Shown here: positions 54,740 to 62,988 of the stretch, piece by piece
Layout: the number at the start of each line of letters is the position of its first letter
How positions within the stretch are numbered: position 1 is the first letter of the stretch
Source: Pseudoalteromonas sp. EB27
GTDB taxonomy: Bacteria > Pseudomonadota > Gammaproteobacteria > Enterobacterales > Alteromonadaceae
Reading direction: 5' to 3'
DNA: 64,000 nucleotides
NCBI RefSeq assembly: GCF_001974875.1
Contig: NZ_MTQD01000001.1
Location: 248,001 to 312,000 of the forward strand
Notes under the pieces: model-generated
Told to the model about the DNA's origin: nothing
What the model saw: the letters and a program-made list of their open reading frames with translations, nothing else
The model's database searches: none
Program-made: the position numbers and the translations under genes

Positions 54740-55009
54740 CTAGGGCCTGTTTATCTTTCGAGGTTAAATTTGCAGCAGTATGTTTGGTATTTAGGCAAGG
54801 CAGAGCCTATGTAGTGTGGTTATTCCCCATAAATAGGCGATAACGTAGCACAAATGCCAAACATACGCTGCCCGAAGGGTTCTGCCTAGGGGCAATTTAC
54901 TCTTTGTTGCTCGGTTTTTACTTAGCCCACTAGGTCACAAACCTCGCGCCGCGATTAAATAGCCCCTAGATTGAACAAATTTTAATCCTGAGAGGTCAAC
55001 AGGCCCTAG
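54740..55009 (+). mobile_element. MITE-like inverted-repeat element, copy 2 (270 bp)
   Basis: Same length and orientation as copy 1. It starts CTAGGGCCTGTTTATCTTTC and ends TCAACAGGCCCTAG, so CTAGGGCCTGTT is repeated inverted at both ends. Interior inverted pairs: GTATGTTTGGTATTT against AAATGCCAAACATAC, and CCTAGGGGCAATTTA against TTAAATAGCCCCTAG. The whole RNA could fold into a two-armed structure. No ORF. It lies between dinB and a small gene whose stop is 8 bases away. Confidence 0.82.
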
Positions 55010-55016
55010 TTAGCGA

Positions 55017-55193
55017 TTAAAAAAAGTGCTTATTATCTTCTGGCTCTTTATGGCCACGTAACCAAAACATAACTTCGAAGAAAAACCCCGCTAACATCAA
55101 AATAATAGCGCCAGATTCATTACCCATTGCGTAGCAGGTAAATGAGGCTATAAAAACCAAACAAGCTAAAGACCAATTAATTATATTGTGCAT
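55017..55193 (-). CDS. Small two-TM membrane protein (58 aa)
   Basis: ORF with a strong AGAGG ribosome-binding site 5 bases before the ATG at 55193. It encodes two membrane segments (WSLACLVFIASFTCYAMG and AIILMLAGFFFEVMFWL) and a charged C-terminus (RGHKEPEDNKHFF). No family recognised. It ends 8 bases from repeat element copy 2, so the insertion lies just beyond the gene. Its leader includes a GT-rich run (about 55203-55235). The divergent neighbour is the thioesterase gene. Confidence 0.65.
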   Translation of the reverse strand: MHNIINWSLACLVFIASFTCYAMGNESGAIILMLAGFFFEVMFWLRGHKEPEDNKHFF

Positions 55194-55361
55194 ACATACC
55201 TCTGTGTGTGTTTTTGTGTTTGTGTTTGTCTGTGTAATTTAACTGTAGACCTAAAATTAAATAGGTACAATCATCTTATAAAAAAACATGCTATTAATTA
55301 CCTTGAGCTCACAACTCCATATTGATAATCTAAATACTTTAAAATTAAGGGCCAATAAATA

Positions 55362-55796
55362 ATGCAAACGTTTAAAGATCAGCACCCTATCCATACCGAC
55401 ATCACCGTAGCGTGGGCTGATATGGATGCACTACAACACGTAAATAATGTAGTGTATTTACGTTACTTTGAAATAGCCCGAATCGACTTCTTAAATAAAA
55501 TAAATCTGTTCGATACAATAAGCTCTAATGGCGTAGGCCCGGTAATAAGCGAAAATAACATTCGCTATAAACGCCCAGTTACTTTTCCAGATACGCTTAC
55601 AGTCGGCGTTACTATTTCTGATATAAAAACAGATCGATTTGTTATGAATTACACCGTATTTAGTCACGCGCAAAACGCTATAACAACAACAGGCACTTCA
55701 AAAGTGGTTATGTTTGATTTTGAAACAGGCCAAAAAGCGCCAATTGCAGAGCCTCTTTTATCAGCGTTAGTTAGCTACTCTCAAGACGATCAATAA
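55362..55796 (+). CDS. Acyl-CoA thioesterase (hotdog, 4HBT type)
   Basis: Hydrolyses acyl-CoA thioesters. Single hotdog fold in 144 residues. The catalytic segment is VAWADMDALQHVNNVVYLRYFE, where the Asp of D-x-D-A-x-x-H-V-N-N is the active-site acid of 4HBT/FadM/YbgC-type enzymes. The C-terminal half carries the expected beta strands. No signal peptide. A 9-base gap separates it from the aldo-keto reductase gene, so they form an operon. Chain-length preference cannot be inferred. Confidence 0.9.
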   Translation: MQTFKDQHPIHTDITVAWADMDALQHVNNVVYLRYFEIARIDFLNKINLFDTISSNGVGPVISENNIRYKRPVTFPDTLTVGVTISDIKTDRFVMNYTVFSHAQNAITTTGTSKVVMFDFETGQKAPIAEPLLSALVSYSQDDQ

Positions 55797-55805
55797 GGAA
55801 TTCTC

Positions 55806-56858
55806 ATGCAATACAGCCCACTTGGCAGCAGTGGTATTAACGTTTCAAGAGTATGTTTAGGCAGTATGACTTGGGGTAAACAAAATACTCAAAGCGATGC
55901 TGATGAACAAATAGCCTACGCGCTAGAGCAAGGCGTAAACTTTATTGATACAGCCGAAATGTATGCTGTGCCACCTTCTCCAGAGACCTATGGCAAAACC
56001 GAGGAAATTATTGGCGACTGGCTATCGCGTAATCAGCAAAAGCGTGGCGATGTAGTACTTGCCACAAAAATTGCAGGCAATGGATTATCTTGGGTACGTG
56101 ATGGCGGTAATATTACTCGCCAAACAGTAATAGAAGCCGTGGACGACTCACTTAAGCGTCTTCAAACCGACTACATTGATTTATATCAGCTGCATTGGCC
56201 AAATCGCTCTACTCCACACTTTGGCAGACAATGGCCTGGCACACTTAAATTTACCGACGTAAATACACAAGAACACCAAGCTAGTATGCTTGATATTCTA
56301 CAAGGCCTTAATGAATGTGTTAAAGCAGGTAAAATTAAGCACTGTGGTTTATCTGACGATACGCCATGGGGTATAAGCCAGTTTTTAAGCTTGGCCAAAG
56401 AGCATAACTTACCGCGCATGGTATCTATTCAAAATGAGTTTAGCCTAGCGCACGCTAAAGACTGGCCGTATTTAATAGAGCAATGTGTACACGAAGATAT
56501 TGCCTACTTACCGTGGTCACCTTTAGCCGCCGGTTTATTAACGGGTAAATACCTAAATGGTGCTCGCCCAGAAGGCTCTCGTTGGACCTTCATGCAGCGT
56601 AACGGTATTTTTAGAGATACACCAAACGCAGAGCAAGCAACTAAGCAGTATGTTGAACTGGCTCATGCAAACAATATCACTCCAGCACAACTAGCACTCG
56701 CATGGTGTAACCAAGTAGATGGCGTCACATCTTCAATTATTGGTGCAACAACCATAGCCCAATTAAAAGAAGATATTGATGCATTTAACATTACATTAAG
56801 TGACGAAATCCTCAGCGAAATTAATACTATATTTAAAAACTATCCAATGCCTTATTAA
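55806..56858 (+). CDS. NADP-dependent aldo-keto reductase, Tas-like
   Basis: TIM-barrel oxidoreductase of 350 residues. AKR signatures: FIDTAEMYAVPPSPETYGKTEE (catalytic Asp and Tyr), IDLYQLHWPNR, CGLSDDTPWG and a C-terminal cofactor segment SSIIGATTIAQLKED. The AVPP insertion after the catalytic Tyr is typical of the Tas/YghZ-like group (E. coli Tas). AAGGAATTCTC precedes the ATG. Co-transcribed with the thioesterase. Natural substrate unknown. Confidence 0.92.
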   Translation: MQYSPLGSSGINVSRVCLGSMTWGKQNTQSDADEQIAYALEQGVNFIDTAEMYAVPPSPETYGKTEEIIGDWLSRNQQKRGDVVLATKIAGNGLSWVRDGGNITRQTVIEAVDDSLKRLQTDYIDLYQLHWPNRSTPHFGRQWPGTLKFTDVNTQEHQASMLDILQGLNECVKAGKIKHCGLSDDTPWGISQFLSLAKEHNLPRMVSIQNEFSLAHAKDWPYLIEQCVHEDIAYLPWSPLAAGLLTGKYLNGARPEGSRWTFMQRNGIFRDTPNAEQATKQYVELAHANNITPAQLALAWCNQVDGVTSSIIGATTIAQLKEDIDAFNITLSDEILSEINTIFKNYPMPY

Positions 56859-56871
56859 GCGTGTAGCAGTT

Positions 56872-56903
56872 AAAAAGCAGCCTTGCATAAAGGCTGCTTT
56901 TAA
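56872..56903 (+). terminator. Terminator after the aldo-keto reductase
   Basis: AAAAAGCAGCCTT-GCAT-AAAGGCTGCTTTTAA: stem of about 9 pairs with a T run. Confidence 0.87.
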
Positions 56904-56976
56904 CTAAAATATTTGACCCTACAACAACCAACACTATACTTTAATTAAGTTTTATTAATTCAACGAATAATTATCA

Positions 56977-57900
56977 ATGCTGAAAAACGGATACTATGCA
57001 TTTTGCTTATTAATTGTATTTAACGCACATGCCGTTGAGCAAAAAGTACAGCCTCTAGAAGAGATTATTTGGCTGCAAAGTTACACGCCCCCTTTTCATA
57101 TAGCTAAGAGCGAAAGTGCACCACAAGGTGGAATTTGCGACAATCTAACTGAGCAACTAATCAGAACCATAACTGATGTAAAACATACTCGCTTAATAGT
57201 CCCTCAGCAGCGTATAAATAAATATTTAAATGAAGGAAAAAACGTATGTTTCCCATGTGTTATTTATAAAAAATATAATAACCAACTACTTAACTACTCA
57301 AATCCAACAACGGTATATCCTCCATTTTCAATTATCACGACAAAAGAGCTAAAGCCACAATTAGAGAAAAAGCACGGTTCACCTATTCATCTTATTAATT
57401 TATTAACTGATCCCCAATACGTATATGGACAAGCCGCTGCACGTAAATTTACAACTGAAATTAATACTATTATCGAAAATACAAAACGAGATAAAGAGTC
57501 ATCGTTAAGTTGGAGCAGTGAAAACGAAAGTCAGGCGGTTATAGCGCGTTTGAGTCACGGATTTTTAGACTATTCAATTGATTACCCGTTTATGGCCGAT
57601 TACTTTAATAAGCAAGGCGAATTTACGAATATAGAGAGTGTACCAATAGAAGAAAATGATGTTCAATTTATAAGAGGAGCAATAGGCTGTGCGGCTAACG
57701 CCCCCAATAATTTTGCAGAGCAAGCGCTCAAAAAAATTAACCGTTCACTAAAAAACAACGTACTACAATCACCTGAGTACCAACAAAGTCAGCATACTTG
57801 GCTTAAAACTACCTTTACCGACTTTGATAAACACTACCAACAGCAAGTCATTAATTTTTACTTACTTTCCACTGATGCTCAAGTAAACACTGATCATTAG
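56977..57900 (+). CDS. Periplasmic solute-binding-like protein (TIGR02285 type)
   Basis: Secreted protein of 307 residues with a short signal peptide (about 1-19, FNAHA-VE). It resembles the family-3 extracellular solute-binding fold used in TIGR02285 proteins: WLQSYTPPFHI with the ligand-loop Pro-Pro, GICDNLTEQLI, then VPQQRINKYLNEGKNVC in the first lobe and a late lobe return. Two Cys (CFPC) may form a disulphide. No ABC transporter genes are adjacent, so it may act as a sensor or orphan binding protein. Its last 50 bases overlap the convergent FAH gene. Confidence 0.72.
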   Translation: MLKNGYYAFCLLIVFNAHAVEQKVQPLEEIIWLQSYTPPFHIAKSESAPQGGICDNLTEQLIRTITDVKHTRLIVPQQRINKYLNEGKNVCFPCVIYKKYNNQLLNYSNPTTVYPPFSIITTKELKPQLEKKHGSPIHLINLLTDPQYVYGQAAARKFTTEINTIIENTKRDKESSLSWSSENESQAVIARLSHGFLDYSIDYPFMADYFNKQGEFTNIESVPIEENDVQFIRGAIGCAANAPNNFAEQALKKINRSLKNNVLQSPEYQQSQHTWLKTTFTDFDKHYQQQVINFYLLSTDAQVNTDH

Positions 57901-58471
57901 CATAAAGTGCAACAGCAAAAATACTTTTAGCCGTTACCTCACCTACGCCCGAAGGTGTGCCTGTCATTACTACATCACCGTCCTCGAGGCTCATAAATTC
58001 ATTAATCTCTTGTAAAATCGAGTCAGGATTATGTAGCATAAAATGAGTATCACCTCGCTGAATCACTTCATTATTAATTTTAAGTTCAAACGTAAAGTGT
58101 TTCATAGCATCAGTTAGTTCGACAAAGTCACTTAAAATAACAGAGCCATCAAACGCTTTAGCACGCTCCCATGGAAGCCCTTTATTTTTTAATTTACTTT
58201 GTACTGTGCGCTTAGTTAAATCTAAGCCCAACCCAACACCTACAAATTTTTTATCTTTAATTACAAAGCATAACTCGGTTTCATAATGCAGCGTATCGCC
58301 GTTATGAGCTGCAAGTAACGTATTAGTAATTGCGCTATTTGGTTTGTTAAATAAAACCATTTGATCTGGCGTTTCGTTATTTAGCTCTGCAATATGTGCG
58401 GTATAGTTACGGCCAACACACACTACTTTTGATGGTATTAATTCTTCAGATACTAACTTTATTGAATGCAT
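57851..58471 (-). CDS. Fumarylacetoacetate hydrolase family protein
   Basis: FAH-fold hydrolase or acylpyruvase of 206 residues, the short YcgM/FAHD1-like form. Motifs: KVVCVGRNYTAHIAEL at the N-terminus, LHYETELCFVI with the metal-binding acidic residues, KAFDGSVILSDF and MTGTPSGVG near the C-terminus. Metal-dependent, cytoplasmic. The ATG at 58471 is preceded by a weak ribosome-binding site and lies 20 bases from repeat element copy 3, so its promoter must lie within or across that element. Confidence 0.92.
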   Translation of the reverse strand: MHSIKLVSEELIPSKVVCVGRNYTAHIAELNNETPDQMVLFNKPNSAITNTLLAAHNGDTLHYETELCFVIKDKKFVGVGLGLDLTKRTVQSKLKNKGLPWERAKAFDGSVILSDFVELTDAMKHFTFELKINNEVIQRGDTHFMLHNPDSILQEINEFMSLEDGDVVMTGTPSGVGEVTAKSIFAVALYANDQCLLEHQWKVSKN

Positions 58472-58490
58472 ATAAATAATGTCTCAGTTA

Positions 58491-58805
58491 TTGGACCTGT
58501 TGACCTTTCAGGATTAAAATTCGTTCAATCTAGGGGCTATTTAATCGCGGCGCGAGGTTTGTAACCTAGTGGGCTCGATAACTGCTCCTGCGTTATTCTA
58601 CTGACTTACATCCCTGTAAGAATAAGTAAAAACCGAGCAACAAAGAGTAAATAGCCCCTAGACAGAACCCTTCGGGCAGCGCATGTTTGGCATTTGTGCT
58701 ACGTTATCGCCTATTTATGGGGAATAAACACTACACAGGCTCTGCCTTGCCTAAATACCAAACATACTGCTGCAAATTTAACCTCGAAAGATAAACAGGC
58801 CCTAG
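58491..58805 (-). mobile_element. MITE-like inverted-repeat element, copy 3 (315 bp, inverted)
   Basis: Reverse orientation relative to copies 1 and 2. The right end AACAGGCCCTAG is intact; the left end TTGGACCTGTTGACC has diverged. It carries about 45 extra bases (about 58573-58622) absent from the other copies, including a hairpin CTTACA-TCCC-TGTAAG. The terminal TAG at its right end is the stop codon of the hybrid kinase gene on the minus strand. It fills the 58472-58801 gap between two genes. Confidence 0.8.
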
Positions 58806-60769
58806 CTAATAAGCGTTTCAAGTAAGCTCAAATTAATAGGTTTAAGTAAAACTCGGTCTATATTTAAATCTTTTATTTCTCTAGGATCTGGCTCTGCACC
58901 ACTTACAATTACCAAGCGAAGCTCTGGATATCGCTCATTAATTTGCTGGCCTAAATCAGTGCCACGTCCATCGGGTAAATGCATATCTAGCAATACTTTA
59001 TTAAATTGCTGGTCGTGATTAAGTATTTGTAAACATTGCGCGCAACTTGACGCAATCACCGTCTCAACACCTAAACTTTCTAAAAGTAGCTGCGTAATTT
59101 GCGCTGCATCGTGATCGTCTTCTACCAGTAAAAAACGTTGTTTTTTCTCGGTTAAGCCATTACTACAATGTATATTTTTAGCTTGCGGTGCATGCTCCGG
59201 CGCGACTAAATAATCTTGCAGGCACTGGTATAAAGCAGCGCTATCAACGGGCTTTGGTATTACATCGTTAAAGCCAAGGGCTGCAAGCTCTTCGCGTATC
59301 CCTTTCATTGTAGCTGCCGTAAGCGCAATTATTGGGCCTTTGTAGCCCATTTTTCTGAGCTCTATGGTAGCTTCCTTGCCGCCCATTACAGGCATATGAA
59401 TATCAATAAAAATAATATCGTAAGGCGCTTTATACGCATCTGCAATACGCACTTTTTCAAGTGCTTGCTGCCCATGTTCGGCGTAATCTACGCGCGCACC
59501 ACAGGTACTGATCATATGCCCTACTAACATGCGTAAATCACGTAAATCATCAACTACTAATACTCGCCCATGCACTTTGCATGGGGCCGATTTACTTTGT
59601 AGTTGTGGAACGCTGCTAAAATTAAGTACTTGTCGTTCTACTTCGCTAATATCACCTGGATACACCGAAATCGTAAATGTAGCACCCTTGCCAATTTCAG
59701 AGTGCAAACTAATATTACCGTGCATACGCGCTAACAACTCAGCACATATTGCCAAGCCAAGGCCTGCACCACCTACAGAGCGTGATTCCACATCGGCTAT
59801 CTGCTCAAATGGCTTAAATATTAGTTCTTGTTTTTCAGGGGCAATGCCCATGCCTGAATCTTTAATGCTAAAAAATAGCATTTCATGATCATCAACCCAC
59901 TGCGTCCACGCATTAACAACAATTTCGCCTTTATCGGTAAATTTAACCGCATTGTTTATTAAGTTTATTAAAATTTGGCGAACTCTTGTTGCATCCAGTC
60001 GTGCAACTAAGGGCAATGGCTGTTGAGATTCAAAACGCAGTGTAAGGCCTTTATCAAGCACCGATACACGCATTAAGGTGTATACATCGGCAAGCATGCT
60101 ATCAAGGTTAACTTCGCTTAAGGTCAGTTCGAGTTTATCGGCCGCTATTTTAGATAAATCGAGCACGTCGTTTAACAAGCTCAATAAATGTTTACCATTT
60201 CGATAAATAACACCCAATTCATTTTCTGCTTGCTGACTAAAATCGCTCTGCATTAATAATTCGGTGTAACCTAAAATAGATGATAGAGGGGTTCTTAATT
60301 CATGGCTCAAATGAGCTAAAAAGCGGTCTTTTGAACGATTTTCAGCTTCGGCTTTTAAACGTTCAACTCGCTCGCCTTCAACATCTTTACGAGCAAGTGC
60401 ATAACGAATAGCACGTGCAAAACGGCTCGAACTCATTTCTGTTTTTATTAAGTAATCTACTGCACCGGCGTCAAGCGCTGCCGAGTCTAACTCATCGTTT
60501 GACTGCCCGGTAAGCATAATAATTGGGCCGCTAAAGCCATTCGCAATGGCCTCTTTTAATACATCTAAACCATTAGATGCACCCAAGCGGTAATCAAGCA
60601 AGCAAATGTCGTGCTCATTTTTACTAAGCGTTGCAATTGCCTGCTCTGGGGAGCTTATCCATTGAATGTTAAACGTGTGTGAATCCAATTGGTCCAGATA
60701 GTCGCAGGTGAGTATATAATCATCTTCATCGTCCTCTACAAGCAGCAACTGAGTCACTTTATCTAACAT
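58802..60769 (-). CDS. Hybrid kinase/response regulator (REC-HisKA-HATPase-REC-REC)
   Basis: Cytoplasmic phosphorelay hub of 655 residues with no membrane segment. REC1 about 5-125 (Asp59, CLLDYRLG), HisKA with His156 (HLSHELRTPLSS), ATPase about 255-370 (NNAVKFTD, SGMGIA, GAGLGLAI), REC2 about 402-520 (Asp456, FIDIHMPVMGG), REC3 about 545-655 (Asp595, LLDMHLPDG). REC1 gives input control and REC2/3 are phosphate sinks or relays; no output domain is present. Last gene of the operon, 10 bases after the single-REC gene. Its TAG stop lies in the terminal CTAG of repeat element copy 3, so the original C-terminus may have been altered by the insertion. Confidence 0.93.
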   Translation of the reverse strand: MLDKVTQLLLVEDDEDDYILTCDYLDQLDSHTFNIQWISSPEQAIATLSKNEHDICLLDYRLGASNGLDVLKEAIANGFSGPIIMLTGQSNDELDSAALDAGAVDYLIKTEMSSSRFARAIRYALARKDVEGERVERLKAEAENRSKDRFLAHLSHELRTPLSSILGYTELLMQSDFSQQAENELGVIYRNGKHLLSLLNDVLDLSKIAADKLELTLSEVNLDSMLADVYTLMRVSVLDKGLTLRFESQQPLPLVARLDATRVRQILINLINNAVKFTDKGEIVVNAWTQWVDDHEMLFFSIKDSGMGIAPEKQELIFKPFEQIADVESRSVGGAGLGLAICAELLARMHGNISLHSEIGKGATFTISVYPGDISEVERQVLNFSSVPQLQSKSAPCKVHGRVLVVDDLRDLRMLVGHMISTCGARVDYAEHGQQALEKVRIADAYKAPYDIIFIDIHMPVMGGKEATIELRKMGYKGPIIALTAATMKGIREELAALGFNDVIPKPVDSAALYQCLQDYLVAPEHAPQAKNIHCSNGLTEKKQRFLLVEDDHDAAQITQLLLESLGVETVIASSCAQCLQILNHDQQFNKVLLDMHLPDGRGTDLGQQINERYPELRLVIVSGAEPDPREIKDLNIDRVLLKPINLSLLETLIS

Positions 60770-60779
60770 ACAATCTCCA

Positions 60780-61241
60780 TTAATCGTTAAATGTTGTCGG
60801 TAGCTCTACAAACTCTACCCAGTATTTTCCTAGCGTTTTCATCAAATCAACCAAACCATCAAACGTCACTGGTTTTGTAATATAAGATGCAGCACCTAAG
60901 TTATACCCTTTAACCATATCTTCTTCTTGCTTAGATGTAGTTAAAATAACGACCGGAATTCCCTTTAAATTAGGGTTCCCTTTTATAGCTTCAAGCGCTT
61001 CACGGCCATCCATTCTTGGCATATTTAGATCAAGTAATATTAATCCTGGTCGCGGCGACACTGTTTTATCTTCAAACTTACCTTTACGTTCTAAATATTC
61101 AAGTAACTCAACGCCGTCTTCTACAAAATGAAGCTCGTTAAGTACACGGCTTTCGGCAAGGGCATCTTGTGTTAACAAACGATCATCTTCATCATCGTCT
61201 GCCATTAAAATAGTAATCGGTTTTACTTTTGAATAGGGCAT
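60780..61241 (-). CDS. Single-domain response regulator, Rcp1-like
   Basis: Stand-alone receiver of 153 residues. Acidic patch DDDEDD at 15-20, phospho-acceptor Asp71 in LILLDLNMPRMDGREAL, Thr/Ser in ILTTSKQEED and Lys in YITKPV. The insert between strands (KGKFEDKTVSPRP) and these motifs match the Rcp1-type receivers that partner phytochrome-like kinases; the neighbouring kinase has the matching HDLQEPL-type H-box. Start directly abuts the kinase stop. Probably carries phosphate from that kinase to the hybrid protein. Confidence 0.92.
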   Translation of the reverse strand: MPYSKVKPITILMADDDEDDRLLTQDALAESRVLNELHFVEDGVELLEYLERKGKFEDKTVSPRPGLILLDLNMPRMDGREALEAIKGNPNLKGIPVVILTTSKQEEDMVKGYNLGAASYITKPVTFDGLVDLMKTLGKYWVEFVELPTTFND

Positions 61242-62726
61242 TTAAGCCTCTCCTTGCAATGTGAAAAGCGCAGCTTCCACAGGTAGTTTTATAATGAAGG
61301 TTGCACCTTCACCGTCTTTACTTTGGGCTGTAATTGTTCCGCCATGGCGTTCCACAATACGCCTACATACAGAAAGGCCAATACCCGTACCTTTATATTG
61401 TGAGCGGCCATGTAAACGTTGAAACGGTACAAATATTTTATCGGCATAGTCTTGTGAAAAACCAATACCGTTATCTTCTATAGTAATAACTTGAAAGCTT
61501 AAATTAGCATTATGATCCTCGCTAAAAATGTCTTCATGCTGGTAACTAATTTTTATATGTGGACTTACATCTGGGCGTCTAAATTTAACAGCATTCGACA
61601 ACAAGTTTAAAAACAACTGCTGCATTTGGCTCTTATCAGCCTGAATAACTGGTAAATCCTCTACATCAACTTGTGTATTAGACTCGCCTATCGCAATTTC
61701 TAAATCACTGAGTATATCGGTTACAACGTCGTTTAAATTTGTATCATCAAAATCTTTACCACGGGTGGTAATACGTGAAAACTCTAGTAAGTCGTTTATT
61801 AAATTAGACATGCGTTGCGCCGCATTTTTCATGCGTCCAATATAATCAATACCCTTTTCACCAAGCTCATCCTTAAACATAGTTTCGAGTCGGTCACTAA
61901 ATGCCTGAATTTTCCTAAGAGGCTCTTGTAAGTCATGGCTTGCAACAAAAGCAAACTCCTCAAGCTCTCGGTTACTTCGGCTCAGTTCATCAGAATACAA
62001 AGTTAGCTCTTGTGTACGCTCAGACACTTTAGTTGCTAATGTTTCGTTTTGTTTTTCAAGCTCAAAGCGATACCGTGCCGCATTTCTTAAATTAAGCCGC
62101 GTCATTACAAACATACCTATAATAAGTAATATGCTTGTGACTGCTGTAATAGCAAACGTGATTTTAGCTTCATTCTTAATTTGCGCTAACTTTGAAAAAT
62201 GGCTCACTTTAAAGAGTAATTCACGGTCTTGAATTTCATTAACATACTCTCTAATTTGCTTATAAAGCTCCCTGCCTTTATGTGTATTTAACACATACAA
62301 TGCACGCCTTTCTCTATCATCAAGTGCCAGATTTACGGTTTGTTTTAGCTCTTTAATTTTACTATCGACAAGTACAAGTAGTTGGGCAATACGCTCAGCT
62401 TGGCCATCAATTTCAGAGTGCAACGACTTAACATGATCTGTCTGCGCTTCAATTTGCCCAACAGCATCGTAGTAAGGCGTTAAATAGTCAGTCTCTTCTG
62501 TTAATAAATAGCCACGCTGGCCTGATTCAGCCTGAACTATTGACAAATGTAGTTGCTCAATTGCTGTTGTCAGCATATTAGTGTTGTCTAAACTCTTTTG
62601 GGTTTGTGTTAAACCTTGAATCGTATTCAATGCTAAAAATGCGTTACCCACAATAATACTCAACACAACAACTATAAAAGCTGCCCAAGTAATATTCGCT
62701 TTCCCTTGATGTTCTTGTTTGCTCAT
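61242..62726 (-). CDS. CHASE3 sensor histidine kinase
   Basis: Membrane kinase of 494 residues. Membrane segments about 13-35 and 189-208 enclose a CHASE3 sensor (about 40-185) with the typical VQAESGQRGYLLTEETDYL. A coiled coil (about 215-255) leads to the H-box FVASHDLQEPLRKIQAF (His264), the form found in phytochrome-type kinases. ATPase motifs: LLSNAVKFRRPD, EDNGIGFSQ and GTGIGLSVCRR. Its cognate is most likely the abutting Rcp1-like receiver. The gap of 38 bases upstream leads to a tiny DHp-only gene. Confidence 0.94.
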   Translation of the reverse strand: MSKQEHQGKANITWAAFIVVVLSIIVGNAFLALNTIQGLTQTQKSLDNTNMLTTAIEQLHLSIVQAESGQRGYLLTEETDYLTPYYDAVGQIEAQTDHVKSLHSEIDGQAERIAQLLVLVDSKIKELKQTVNLALDDRERRALYVLNTHKGRELYKQIREYVNEIQDRELLFKVSHFSKLAQIKNEAKITFAITAVTSILLIIGMFVMTRLNLRNAARYRFELEKQNETLATKVSERTQELTLYSDELSRSNRELEEFAFVASHDLQEPLRKIQAFSDRLETMFKDELGEKGIDYIGRMKNAAQRMSNLINDLLEFSRITTRGKDFDDTNLNDVVTDILSDLEIAIGESNTQVDVEDLPVIQADKSQMQQLFLNLLSNAVKFRRPDVSPHIKISYQHEDIFSEDHNANLSFQVITIEDNGIGFSQDYADKIFVPFQRLHGRSQYKGTGIGLSVCRRIVERHGGTITAQSKDGEGATFIIKLPVEAALFTLQGEA

Positions 62727-62764
62727 TTAGCTTCCCGAATTAGCGTTTATACAACACTTAATAT

Positions 62765-62974
62765 TTATTGAGAGTCAGTTATTTTTTGTAAACTTTCACT
62801 ACACTGTTGACAGTTGTTAATAATCTTATCAAGCGCATCTAACGCTTTTTCTTTTGGCATATCGTTTTCGAGTACCAACTTAATAAGCTCTGCATTCATC
62901 GATATACGATTAAGCGGCGCTCTTGCATCGTGTACTAATTTGTTTAGCTGCTCTGTTTGGTTATCGGATGTCAT
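62765..62974 (-). CDS. Stand-alone histidine-kinase DHp domain (69 aa)
   Basis: A 69-residue protein that is essentially one HisKA dimerisation hairpin: H-box KLVHDARAPLNRI with His15, helix 1 about 8-37, helix 2 about 43-66, and no ATP-binding domain. GAGG 6 bases before the ATG at 62974 supports a genuine start (the frame itself opens at an upstream TTG). It lies between the sigma-54 regulator and the CHASE3 kinase in one operon. It could be a phosphotransfer protein phosphorylated in trans, or an inhibitor that forms mixed dimers with the kinase. I know no named family for it. Confidence 0.75.
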   Translation of the reverse strand: MTSDNQTEQLNKLVHDARAPLNRISMNAELIKLVLENDMPKEKALDALDKIINNCQQCSESLQKITDSQ

Positions 62975-62988
62975 GCCCTTCCTCAAAT

